From Treponema sp. (GTDB lineage: Bacteria > Spirochaetota > Spirochaetia > Treponematales > Rectinemataceae), in contig JAFIHQ010000186.1 of NCBI GenBank assembly GCA_017849315.1, positions 1-13,607 of the forward strand: DNA of 13,607 nucleotides. The letters run 5' to 3'. The notes beneath the pieces were generated by a model that was not told where the DNA came from, made no database searches, and saw only the letters and a list, made by a program, of their open reading frames with translations. Below, one piece after another: positions 6,520 through 12,994 of this stretch (within the stretch, counting starts at the first letter, position 1; each line of letters opens with the position of its first letter). The position numbers were made by a program, and so were the translations under genes.

Positions 6520-8742
6520 GTGAAAAGTGTTGAATTACTCGCCCCTGCCGGTTCGGTAGAGGCTCTATCCGCCGCTTTTGGCGAAGGTGCCGATGCGGTT
6601 TATCTCGGGTTGCGCTCTTTTAATGCTCGAATGCGCTCCACGAATTTTGCTTTCAATCAGCTTGAGGCTGCGCTCAAAGTCGCCCACGACCAGGGCAAGA
6701 AGATATTCGTCACGGTTAATACCGTTTTTGAAGACCGTGAAGCCGATAGGCTCTATCAGCTTCTTCAATATCTCGATCGGGTCAAGCCGGATGGCATCAT
6801 AGTCCAGGACCTTGGCGTTGCCAAAATGGCGCGGGAGAACTTCCCGCACCTGGCCTTACATGCGTCTACCCAGATGAATGTGGCTTCGGCACGAGGGTGT
6901 AATTTCCTGTCCAGACTCGGCTTTAAGCGGGTGGTGTTGGCACGTGAACTTTCGCTGAATGAAATTCGCTCGGTATGCCAGAACACCTCGATGGAGCTTG
7001 AGGTTTTTGTGCACGGCGCTCTCTGTGTCAGCGCTTCGGGGCTCTGCCTTTTTTCCTCATATCTTGGGGGCAAAAGTGCTAACCGTGGCGCCTGCACGCA
7101 GGCCTGCCGCCGGCTTTATGATTCCGATACAGGCAAGGGCTTCTATTTTTCTCCCGATGACCTGCAACTGATCGATTATATTCCCGATCTCATTGAGGCC
7201 GGTGTCTACTCCTTCAAGATCGAAGGGCGAATGAAGTCGGCGGAATATGTGGGCACGGTGGTGTCAGCATATCGTTATCTTATCGATAATTGGGAGCATG
7301 ATCGCGAAAAGGCGACTGTCAAGGCAAAGGCCCTTCTGCAAGCTGATTTTGCGCGTTCTAAAACCACCTTTTTTATTGAAGCTCCCCTCATGGCCGAGCC
7401 TCCCCTCATGCAAGCTCCTCTTGTGGTCGAGGCCGATCCTGGTGCTGTGACAAGCGAATCGCAGGACACAGCGTTGGCTGCTTCTTCTGATGCTGCTTCT
7501 TCTGACGCCTGGCGGCCGAATTACATTCATCCAAACCAGGCTGGCGGTACGGGCATCCGCTTAGGCAAGATCAAAGACAGCAGGTCTATCGATGGCGAGC
7601 CCTGGGCACTACTGCCTACTTTTGATGGCCTTGCCGAGGGCGACTCCATCAGAGTTCACCGCCACGATGATTCTGGCCGTATAACCGCCAAGGTTAAGGG
7701 CATTCGGCGCGACCCAAGCGGCATGCTCGTCAAGTTCGACGGCGACTGGCGCCAGAACGACGAAGTTTATCTTTTGCAGACCGCATCTATGGCAAAACGC
7801 TATAAGCCATTTCTGCCTCATAACTTGGATTCATTCCACGCCTTCCCATCCAGGGATCGTGCTCCATGGCCCCACTTTCCCGAACAAAAAGAGAAGGATC
7901 AGTCTTCCGCGAGGGACCAGCCCTCGTCTAAAGGCCAGCCTGGCTTACCCGATGGTTTCTATGCCCTTGTAGGCAAGACTGCCGACCTCCATGCCGTGCT
8001 TGCACTGAATCCCGTTAAGGCGATGTTGGTCTTCGACAAATTGAACGCCGAGTCGCTCAGAAAGAATGAACAGACAATACCATACAAGCGTGACAGGCTT
8101 ATCCTGTGGCTCGATCCTTACTATCCGGAGGCGGACTCGGTTTGGCTCGAAAAAGAAGTTGCCTACTGGGTTTCTCGAGGTGTTAAGACGATCGTCGTGA
8201 ATAACCTCGGACACTTCAGTTTCCTGCGGGGCATGCCGGTACAGCTTATTGCGGGTCCTTGGCTTTATGCTTTCAATGTCTGGTCTGCGACTTTTTTGTT
8301 TGAACAGGGTGTTCGCTGCCTCATTCCGCCGTTGGAGATTTCTAAACAGGATCTCTTGAGCCTCGCCGAGGTGGTTCCGCCTTCTGCGCTCATGCCAGTG
8401 GTGTTCTCGTATCCGCCACTTTTCAGGATTCGTGCGGATCTTTCTTCTCAATACGAATCAAAGCGCTTTGTCGACAGGGATGGTTCTGCCTACATTTTGC
8501 GCGGCCGACGAGATTACAGTGTCGTCGTCCCCGAAGTGCCTTTCTCCATAATTGACCGCACGCCTTTCCTGCGGAAGGAACACATCAATAAGTTCGTTTT
8601 GGACGTATCGAATGCGGATCCGACCAAGGCGCTTTACAAGAATGTAGCCAAGGCCGCACAGGATGCCCTGGTTTTGGACGGCACTTCCCGTTTTAACTGG
8701 AAAGATGGCTTCTACACCGAGGAAAACGCGGCGCGTCAGTAA
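6520..8742 (+). CDS. U32-family protein (RlhA/TrhP-like RNA hydroxylation factor)
   Basis: U32 proteins were named as peptidases, but characterised members RlhA (23S rRNA C2501) and TrhP (tRNA) are needed for RNA hydroxylation, and UbiU/UbiV for anaerobic ubiquinone hydroxylation. From GTG 6520 the protein has 740 residues. It opens with VELLAPAGS (4-12). The U32 signature lies at 166-198 with Cys169, Cys176, Cys192 and Cys196 (C-x6-C-x15-C-x3-C), the pattern of a likely [4Fe-4S] site. A Pro/Ala/Ser-rich linker (about 285-335), a small beta domain (about 340-440), a second charged linker (about 450-480) and a C-terminal domain ending with KDGFY follow. Length and architecture are closer to RlhA (about 650 residues) than to TrhP, with the extra length in the linkers. 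TTG 6484 is the alternative start. There is no Shine-Dalgarno sequence. It is divergent from fusA. Confidence 0.88.
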   Translation: MKSVELLAPAGSVEALSAAFGEGADAVYLGLRSFNARMRSTNFAFNQLEAALKVAHDQGKKIFVTVNTVFEDREADRLYQLLQYLDRVKPDGIIVQDLGVAKMARENFPHLALHASTQMNVASARGCNFLSRLGFKRVVLARELSLNEIRSVCQNTSMELEVFVHGALCVSASGLCLFSSYLGGKSANRGACTQACRRLYDSDTGKGFYFSPDDLQLIDYIPDLIEAGVYSFKIEGRMKSAEYVGTVVSAYRYLIDNWEHDREKATVKAKALLQADFARSKTTFFIEAPLMAEPPLMQAPLVVEADPGAVTSESQDTALAASSDAASSDAWRPNYIHPNQAGGTGIRLGKIKDSRSIDGEPWALLPTFDGLAEGDSIRVHRHDDSGRITAKVKGIRRDPSGMLVKFDGDWRQNDEVYLLQTASMAKRYKPFLPHNLDSFHAFPSRDRAPWPHFPEQKEKDQSSARDQPSSKGQPGLPDGFYALVGKTADLHAVLALNPVKAMLVFDKLNAESLRKNEQTIPYKRDRLILWLDPYYPEADSVWLEKEVAYWVSRGVKTIVVNNLGHFSFLRGMPVQLIAGPWLYAFNVWSATFLFEQGVRCLIPPLEISKQDLLSLAEVVPPSALMPVVFSYPPLFRIRADLSSQYESKRFVDRDGSAYILRGRRDYSVVVPEVPFSIIDRTPFLRKEHINKFVLDVSNADPTKALYKNVAKAAQDALVLDGTSRFNWKDGFYTEENAARQ
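7477..7506 (+). repeat. In-frame 15-base tandem duplication in the U32 gene
   Basis: Two 15-base units (7477-7491, 7492-7506) differ at one base and encode AASSD twice. Just upstream (7381-7425) is a looser repeat encoding APLM, PPLM and APLV. Both sit in the linker between the U32 core and the following beta domain. Confidence 0.8.
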
Positions 8743-8784
8743 AGGCAGAATCCTAAGCGCGAAAAGCTAAGCAAGGAAAGGCGT

Positions 8785-8794
8785 TTGACGTCAA
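8785..8794. promoter_or_regulatory. 10-base palindrome upstream of iclR
   Basis: TTGACGTCAA is a perfect 10-base palindrome located 43 bases after the U32 stop and about 180 bases before iclR. It could be an operator half or a chance sequence. There is no -10 at a normal distance that would make TTGACG a -35 box. Confidence 0.25.
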
Positions 8795-8824
8795 TAATTA
8801 TACGCACGACGTAGAATAATATGC

Positions 8825-8853
8825 TTGACTCTTGGTTTTTCGCACTATATCCT
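8825..8853 (+). promoter_or_regulatory. Candidate iclR promoter
   Basis: TTGACT (8825-8830) and TATCCT (8848-8853) are separated by 17 bases. The transcript would begin near 8860, giving a leader of about 110 bases that holds the inverted repeat at 8891-8954 and the ribosome-binding site. Confidence 0.4.
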
Positions 8854-8890
8854 CCATTAGTTGAAATGACGTTTTTATTTTTGAACTATT

Positions 8891-8954
8891 CTGGACAACC
8901 AGAACCACGGAGATCGGGCTTGCAAGAACCATGGCTTTTTTCTGGTTGTACCAG
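8891..8954. promoter_or_regulatory. Long inverted repeat before iclR (operator or leader hairpin)
   Basis: The left arm CTGGACAACCAGA (8891-8903) is complementary to TCTGGTTGTACCAG (8941-8954), with one unpaired base. Each arm is itself a small palindrome: CTGG-ACAA-CCAG on the left and CTGGT-TGT-ACCAG on the right. Between them AGAACCACGG (8901-8910) recurs as AGAACCATGG (8925-8934). The right arm ends 4 bases before the AAGAGG ribosome-binding site (8959-8964). This suits paired sites for a dimeric regulator, possibly IclR itself, or an RNA hairpin. Confidence 0.5.
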
Positions 8955-8971
8955 CCCTAAGAGGCTTAACA

Positions 8972-9769
8972 ATGAGTGAGTCTGCAGGCAAGGCGATCGA
9001 TCTGCTGTTCTATCTCGCCCGTATAGGATCCAGCGTAAGCTTAGCGCGACTGTCTAAAGAGACAGGCATGAACAAAGCTACGGCGCTTCGGTACCTCTCG
9101 GTATTGGAATCGCGTGGTATTGTGGAGCGCCGGCCAGAAGGCTGGTCTTTAGGGCTCGCCCTGTTCGAACTGGGCAGTAGAGTGCCAATTCGTGCAATTA
9201 TCGTAGAAAAAGTGCGGCCAATCCTGGAGCGCCTCGCAAGAGAGTCAGGCGAGTCCTGCAACTTGGCCTGTCTTGCCGGGGATAGCGCCATCTATTTGGA
9301 CCGCACGGAATCTAACCATAGCCTGCGCATGAGAGTCTCGCCTGGCGATCGACTTCCACTGTATTGCACCGGTGTGGGCAAGGCCATCCTGTCGCAGCTG
9401 TCTGAGGATCATATCCGTGCTTTACTCGGTCCGGGTCCTTTGCCAAAATTCAACGAGGCAACCTTAACCGAACCAGAGGATGTTGTTCGCGAAGCTCTGC
9501 GCACTCGAGCCCTCGGTTACAGTGTCGACCATGAAGAGTACGAAGTTGGGCTCACCTGTTATGCCATGCCGCTCCATCTGCCAGGGTCCGATTTTGCAGG
9601 CGCCATAAGTATCTCTGGCCCTTCCGCCCGAATGCGCAACCCCGAGACTAAGGAGCGCTTCCTGCAGTTGCTCAAAGCTGCAACTCAGGAAGCGTCAACG
9701 AGCATCAGCCCGTATTCTTTTGGTCAAAAGACAACCGACTCTGCAGGAAGCTCGTCCTCTTCTTCCTGA
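8972..9769 (+). CDS. IclR-family transcriptional regulator
   Basis: The 265-residue protein has the IclR layout. An N-terminal winged helix-turn-helix spans about 5-65, with the HTH at about 23-45 (LARLSKETGMNKATALRYL). The C-terminal ligand-binding domain spans about 72-242 and includes the family-typical LPLYCTGVGKAIL (128-140) and a hydrophobic GAISISGP strand (210-217). IclR proteins bind palindromic DNA as dimers or tetramers and respond to small metabolites; this one's ligand and targets are unknown. AAGAGG 7 bases before ATG 8972 fixes the start. The inverted repeat just upstream hints at autoregulation. No catabolic operon lies next to it. The tail is odd: the last 15 residues, ending in a run of six serines, overlap the ssb coding region in antisense and extend past the usual family end. 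Confidence 0.92.
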   Translation: MSESAGKAIDLLFYLARIGSSVSLARLSKETGMNKATALRYLSVLESRGIVERRPEGWSLGLALFELGSRVPIRAIIVEKVRPILERLARESGESCNLACLAGDSAIYLDRTESNHSLRMRVSPGDRLPLYCTGVGKAILSQLSEDHIRALLGPGPLPKFNEATLTEPEDVVREALRTRALGYSVDHEEYEVGLTCYAMPLHLPGSDFAGAISISGPSARMRNPETKERFLQLLKAATQEASTSISPYSFGQKTTDSAGSSSSSS

Positions 9770-10158
9770 TCCTCGTCCTCATCACCTAATTGTTTGCCTT
9801 GGGTCTTGGCCTGTGCTTCCCCTTCTGGCTTAACAGGCTTAAACTCTACGTGTTCAGCTACAATCTTGACTCGTGCTTTAGGCTTTCCGTCCGGATCGAG
9901 CCATCTGTCCTGCTTTAGTCTGCCTACCACCCTTACGCCTCGACCCTTGCTCAGGTTTTGTGCACAGGCCGCGCCCAACCTTGACCAGGCCTCGACGTCG
10001 AAGTACGAAACTTCCTTGTTGTATCCCTCATCGCCATTTTTATAGACACGATTGGTTGCAAGCGAGAATTCGCAAACCTGGTTGCCCGAAGGCAAAGTCT
10101 TGGTGCTTGGATCGCGAGTCAGGTTACCTTCCACCAAAATGCTGTTAAGACTATTCAT
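9724..10158 (-). CDS. ssb: Single-stranded DNA-binding protein
   Basis: SSB coats single-stranded DNA in replication, repair and recombination and recruits partner enzymes through its C-terminal tip. From ATG 10158 it has 144 residues. The OB fold covers about 1-108 (NSILVEGNLTRDP at 5-17, SYFDVEAW at 51-58, VVGRLKQDRW at 77-86). A short linker leads to an acidic tail (126-136). GGGAGG 4 bases before the ATG supports this start; an upstream in-frame extension to 10287 has no SSB similarity and no ribosome-binding site. The tip is unusual: the family normally ends in D-D-I/L-P-F, whereas here DELP is followed by AESVVF, so the expected Phe is displaced by five residues. The last 46 bases overlap iclR. 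The gene is not flanked by rpsF or rpsR. Divergent from purB. Confidence 0.95.
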   Translation of the reverse strand: MNSLNSILVEGNLTRDPSTKTLPSGNQVCEFSLATNRVYKNGDEGYNKEVSYFDVEAWSRLGAACAQNLSKGRGVRVVGRLKQDRWLDPDGKPKARVKIVAEHVEFKPVKPEGEAQAKTQGKQLGDEDEDQEEEDELPAESVVF

Positions 10159-10249
10159 AATGCCTCCCGAGAACAAAAGCGTCGCTTGAGCTTCCATTCC
10201 GCCGCGGTCGGACCTTGAAGCCTTGCATCTTCTAAACGTCCTCCAGCAC

Positions 10250-10286
10250 TGGCATTGATTCAAAGTAAACTCAAAGTAAAATGCCA
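10250..10286. promoter_or_regulatory. Inverted repeat enclosing a tandem repeat between ssb and purB
   Basis: TGGCATT (10250-10256) and AATGCCA (10280-10286) form a perfect 7-base inverted repeat. Between them TCAAAGTAAA occurs twice in tandem, 11 bases apart (10260-10269, 10271-10280). The site lies in the 182-base divergent region. On the minus strand TTGGCA with an 18-base spacer to TTGAAT could be a weak ssb promoter overlapping it. The element may bind a regulator of ssb; this is inference. Confidence 0.35.
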
Positions 10287-10306
10287 AGGCACAAAATAGT
10301 TATGCT

Positions 10307-10334
10307 TTGCTACTGCCAGGATTTCTGCTATAGT
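10307..10334 (+). promoter_or_regulatory. Likely leaderless promoter of purB
   Basis: TTGCTA (10307-10312) and TATAGT (10329-10334) are separated by 16 bases. The -10 ends exactly 6 bases before ATG 10341, and no Shine-Dalgarno sequence precedes that ATG. The spacing equals that seen before the U32 gene. Confidence 0.45.
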
Positions 10335-10340
10335 CAAAGC

Positions 10341-11744
10341 ATGACTGACCATTCAGGAAATGATTTTTCAGGGTATCTTTCACCGTTTTCTTGGCGCTAC
10401 GGCAGCCCTGCCATGCGCAGCATTTGGTCCGAGGAGCATAAACGCCTGCTCTGGCGCCAAGTCTGGGTCAGTCTTGCCCGTGTCGAATCACAGTTTGGCC
10501 TTGTGACGCAAGCGCAGCTGAATGAGCTGGAGCACCATGCTGACGATGTCGATATGCGACGCTCCCTCGAAATCGAGGCCGAAGTCCATCACGACCTGAT
10601 GTCCGAACTCAAGGCATATGCCGAGCAGTGTCCACTCGCAGGTGGTATACTCCATCTTGGTGCTACTTCCATGGATATTGAAGACAACGCCGACGCCCTG
10701 CGGATAAAAGAGAGTTTGGACCTTGTGCTTATCAGCTTGGAGCGCTTGCTGCTCATCATTTCCGACAAAATAGAACACTACGCGGATGTGCCCGTGATGG
10801 CCTACACGCATCTTCAACCTGCTGAACCAACGACGCTGGGATATCGTTTTGCCGTATGGGGGCAAGATCTCCTTATAAGTTACCAGGATATTCTGTTGTT
10901 ACGTCAGAACCTAAAGGGTAAAGGCTTTAAAGGTGCCGTTGGTTCATCGGCATCGTATGCTGATCTCCTTGGTGCGGAGAATCTCGATGCTTTTGAGCAA
11001 GCTCTGGGCAACGAGCTGGGCATCGAGTTCTTCCCCATTGCCACGCAGACCTATACACGCCTGCAGGACTACTCTCTGCTTTCAAGACTTTCTCAACTTG
11101 GAGCTGCCCTTCATAAAATGGCCTTTGACCTGCGTCTTCTGCAGTCGCCGCCACTAGGCGAAGTCCAAGAGCCCTTTTCTGCAAACCAGGTAGGCTCCTC
11201 TGCGATGCCCTTTAAGCGCAATCCCATCAACTCAGAAAAAGTAGATTCTCTATCCCGACAACTCGCCAGCCTTTCTGATGTTGCATGGGGCGACGCGTCC
11301 TTTTCTCTTCTAGAACGCACATTAGACGATTCTGCGAACCGCCGCAGTATACTTCCCGAAGGATTCCTGCTCTGCGACGAGCTTATTTCCACAGCTACCC
11401 GAGTTGTCGCAGACCTAACCGTAAACGAAGTCGCAATTACGCGTAACTTGGCGGCCTATGCACCCTTTGCGTGCACGGAGCGGGTGCTTATGGCGATGGG
11501 AAAAGCCGGCGCAAACCGGCAAGACACGCACGAACGTTTACGGCTACATTCGCTTTCAGCTTGGGAAGAAGTTCGTTCCGGCAAGCCCAACACTTTGCTG
11601 GACCGCATTTGCGGCGACCCTTTTTTTCGAAAATGGCTCGATCCTGCCGAGCTTGCCGCTCTTTTTGACATCGAGGCTTATGTCGGTAATGCCCCAACCC
11701 GTGCACGTGCGTTTGCGGCTTCCCTTCGCCAGACTTGTGGATAA
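10341..11744 (+). CDS. purB: Adenylosuccinate lyase, animal-type subfamily
   Basis: The enzyme releases fumarate from SAICAR and from adenylosuccinate, two steps of purine synthesis, and works as a cytosolic homotetramer. The 467-residue protein shows the fumarase/aspartase superfamily signature GSSAMPFKRNP (285-295, mobile catalytic-serine loop), THLQP with the catalytic His157, and HD at 84-85. Several stretches resemble the animal enzyme more than the short bacterial PurB: SWRYGSPAM near the start, ERTLDDSANRR (325-335) and MGKAGANRQDTHE (386-398). The length also fits that type (human about 484) better than the roughly 430-455 of many bacterial enzymes. ATG 10341 aligns with the expected N-terminus; a frame from 10281 adds 20 residues unlike the family. 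It stands alone, away from other pur genes. Promoter placement suggests leaderless translation. Confidence 0.93.
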   Translation: MTDHSGNDFSGYLSPFSWRYGSPAMRSIWSEEHKRLLWRQVWVSLARVESQFGLVTQAQLNELEHHADDVDMRRSLEIEAEVHHDLMSELKAYAEQCPLAGGILHLGATSMDIEDNADALRIKESLDLVLISLERLLLIISDKIEHYADVPVMAYTHLQPAEPTTLGYRFAVWGQDLLISYQDILLLRQNLKGKGFKGAVGSSASYADLLGAENLDAFEQALGNELGIEFFPIATQTYTRLQDYSLLSRLSQLGAALHKMAFDLRLLQSPPLGEVQEPFSANQVGSSAMPFKRNPINSEKVDSLSRQLASLSDVAWGDASFSLLERTLDDSANRRSILPEGFLLCDELISTATRVVADLTVNEVAITRNLAAYAPFACTERVLMAMGKAGANRQDTHERLRLHSLSAWEEVRSGKPNTLLDRICGDPFFRKWLDPAELAALFDIEAYVGNAPTRARAFAASLRQTCG

Positions 11745-11747
11745 TCG

Positions 11748-11775
11748 TTGAGTGTGGCGATATACTTCCGATAAA
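11748..11775 (+). promoter_or_regulatory. Candidate promoter of the exbB operon
   Basis: TTGAGT (11748-11753) and GATAAA (11770-11775) are separated by 16 bases, each with 4 of 6 consensus matches. Transcription would begin near 11782, giving a short leader containing AAGGAG (11796-11801). TATACT at 11761-11766 is an alternative -10 but lacks a well-placed -35. Confidence 0.35.
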
Positions 11776-11807
11776 CAATAAAGAGGTTGCTACTCAAGGA
11801 GTCTGTC

Positions 11808-12449
11808 ATGCTGGATTTTATCGTCAAGGGCGGGCCGGTCATGTGGCCCATTGTGGGCTTTTCCATTATCGCCTGCGTTATCATTATTGAAAGGTTCTTG
11901 TATCTGCACAAGATCTCAAAAAATGAGGAAAAGCTCTTTACCTACGTAAAGAAAAGCCTTAACGAGGGGCATTACAACGAAGCCCTTTCTATTTGCGATC
12001 AGAATACTTCGCCCTTCTCGACGCTGCTCAAGATCGGCATTGAAAACAGGCATCAACCTGAGATGGTTCAGCGTGACATTCTGAAAGATGCTGCCTCCCT
12101 GGAGGCTCCCAAACTTGAAAGCGGCCTGTCACTCTTAGGAACGATAATTGGCATCGAACCGCTGATGGGACTATTGGGGACGGTCACTGGAACAATGAAG
12201 GCCTTTGGTGTCTTGGGCACTTTCGGAGCGGTGAGCGACCCAACCGCCCTGGCATTAGGTGTTTCGGAAGCGCTGATCACAACTGTCGGCGGCCTTCTTG
12301 TGGCTATTCCGTGCATGATTTTCTACAATTATTTTGTCAATCGGGTAAACGCGATCCTCATCAAGCTGGAAAGTCAGGTCAACTCCCTCGTGCTTCTCAT
12401 AAATTCCGCCAATGGCAAGGCTAAGGATGACGATCCGGAGGAAGTATGA
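11808..12449 (+). CDS. exbB: ExbB/TolQ-type proton channel protein
   Basis: ExbB/TolQ/MotA-family protein of the inner membrane. With ExbD it forms the proton-driven motor that powers TonB- or TolA-type transducers. The 213-residue protein has three predicted membrane segments: about 10-32, 106-130 and 148-178. The conserved core motif PLMGLLGTVTGTM lies at 118-130. GVSEALITTVGGLLVAIP (151-168) matches the third helix of the family, with Glu154 at the place of the functionally important glutamate of E. coli ExbB. The cytoplasmic loop (about 33-105) is of normal size. AAGGAG 6 bases before ATG 11808 supports this start over the in-frame TTG at 11787. The stop overlaps the exbD start (ATGA). 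ExbB versus TolQ cannot be decided from sequence alone, but the neighbours suggest an Exb system. Confidence 0.9.
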   Translation: MLDFIVKGGPVMWPIVGFSIIACVIIIERFLYLHKISKNEEKLFTYVKKSLNEGHYNEALSICDQNTSPFSTLLKIGIENRHQPEMVQRDILKDAASLEAPKLESGLSLLGTIIGIEPLMGLLGTVTGTMKAFGVLGTFGAVSDPTALALGVSEALITTVGGLLVAIPCMIFYNYFVNRVNAILIKLESQVNSLVLLINSANGKAKDDDPEEV

Positions 12450-12994
12450 GTACTCGGAGGATGCAAGCCAAGAATGAGATCAATGTGACACCGCTCATCG
12501 ATGTCATATTGCAGCTCATCATCTTTTTTATGATAACCACCACCTTCAGGTCCGCGCCCGGCATATCCCTGGACTTGCCTCAATCCAAGACTGCACAGAA
12601 GGTCGCTTCCAGTTCAGTTTTGCAGGTACGCGTTTTCTCCAACGACGAGATTTACGTCAACAAGGACAAGACAAGTCTGGCAGGTCTTCGCACCATCCTT
12701 CAACAAGTCGTGGCGACGATGGGTCCCGCGGCGGTGCCCCAGGCTTCAGGAGGCGCGGCTCAAAGCCCTCAGGGAGCGGCTCAAAGCCCTCAGGGCTCTG
12801 CAAACAAGACGAATCAGGCAAACCAGACTTCTTCGGACTCGATCCAGGAGAATCCGATCAGCAATGTGCACGCCATTTTGGAAGGTGGATCGGGAGTATC
12901 TTACCAGCTTATCGTATCGGTTTTGGACGAGCTCAGGCTCTGTGGGATTCAGAATGTCAGCCTTATGACAAGAGAGGAAAAAGTCACGCAATGA
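12446..12994 (+). CDS. exbD: ExbD/TolR-type protein with low-complexity insert
   Basis: ExbD partner of ExbB, anchored in the inner membrane by one N-terminal helix (about 17-37) with a periplasmic domain. The N-terminus has the family motif NEINVTPLIDVILQL, and Asp19 corresponds to the essential membrane aspartate (Asp25 in E. coli ExbD). At 182 residues it is longer than the usual 135-145. The extra length is a Gln/Ala/Ser/Pro-rich insert at about 93-137 that contains a seven-residue tandem repeat and splits the periplasmic fold between the helix ending near 92 and the strand VHAIL (141-145). Translation is coupled to exbB by an ATGA overlap, with GGAGG just upstream, and to the next gene by a second ATGA overlap. 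Confidence 0.9.
   Translation: MSTRRMQAKNEINVTPLIDVILQLIIFFMITTTFRSAPGISLDLPQSKTAQKVASSSVLQVRVFSNDEIYVNKDKTSLAGLRTILQQVVATMGPAAVPQASGGAAQSPQGAAQSPQGSANKTNQANQTSSDSIQENPISNVHAILEGGSGVSYQLIVSVLDELRLCGIQNVSLMTREEKVTQ
12755..12796 (+). repeat. In-frame 21-base tandem duplication in exbD
   Basis: Two adjacent 21-base units (12755-12775, 12776-12796) differ only at the last base and encode AAQSPQG twice (residues 104-117). The repeat is in frame and within the low-complexity insert, so gain or loss of a unit would change linker length without breaking the gene. Confidence 0.9.

Noticed and set aside
7945..8451. 168-codon open frame on the minus strand
   Set aside because: It is antisense to the C-terminal domain of the U32 protein and has no Shine-Dalgarno sequence or recognisable features.
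8743..8890. Small gene or mobile-element remnant upstream of iclR
   Set aside because: No open frame with a ribosome-binding site and no terminal inverted repeats or target duplication are seen. The region reads as promoter DNA.
10159..10287. 43-residue N-terminal extension of SSB
   Set aside because: The extension has no OB-fold character and no ribosome-binding site. GGGAGG sits just before ATG 10158, where SSB proteins normally begin.
11504..11521. GCCGG-CGCAAA-CCGGC hairpin as a terminator
   Set aside because: It lies inside purB coding sequence, in the segment for the conserved KAGANRQ motif, and has no U-tract.
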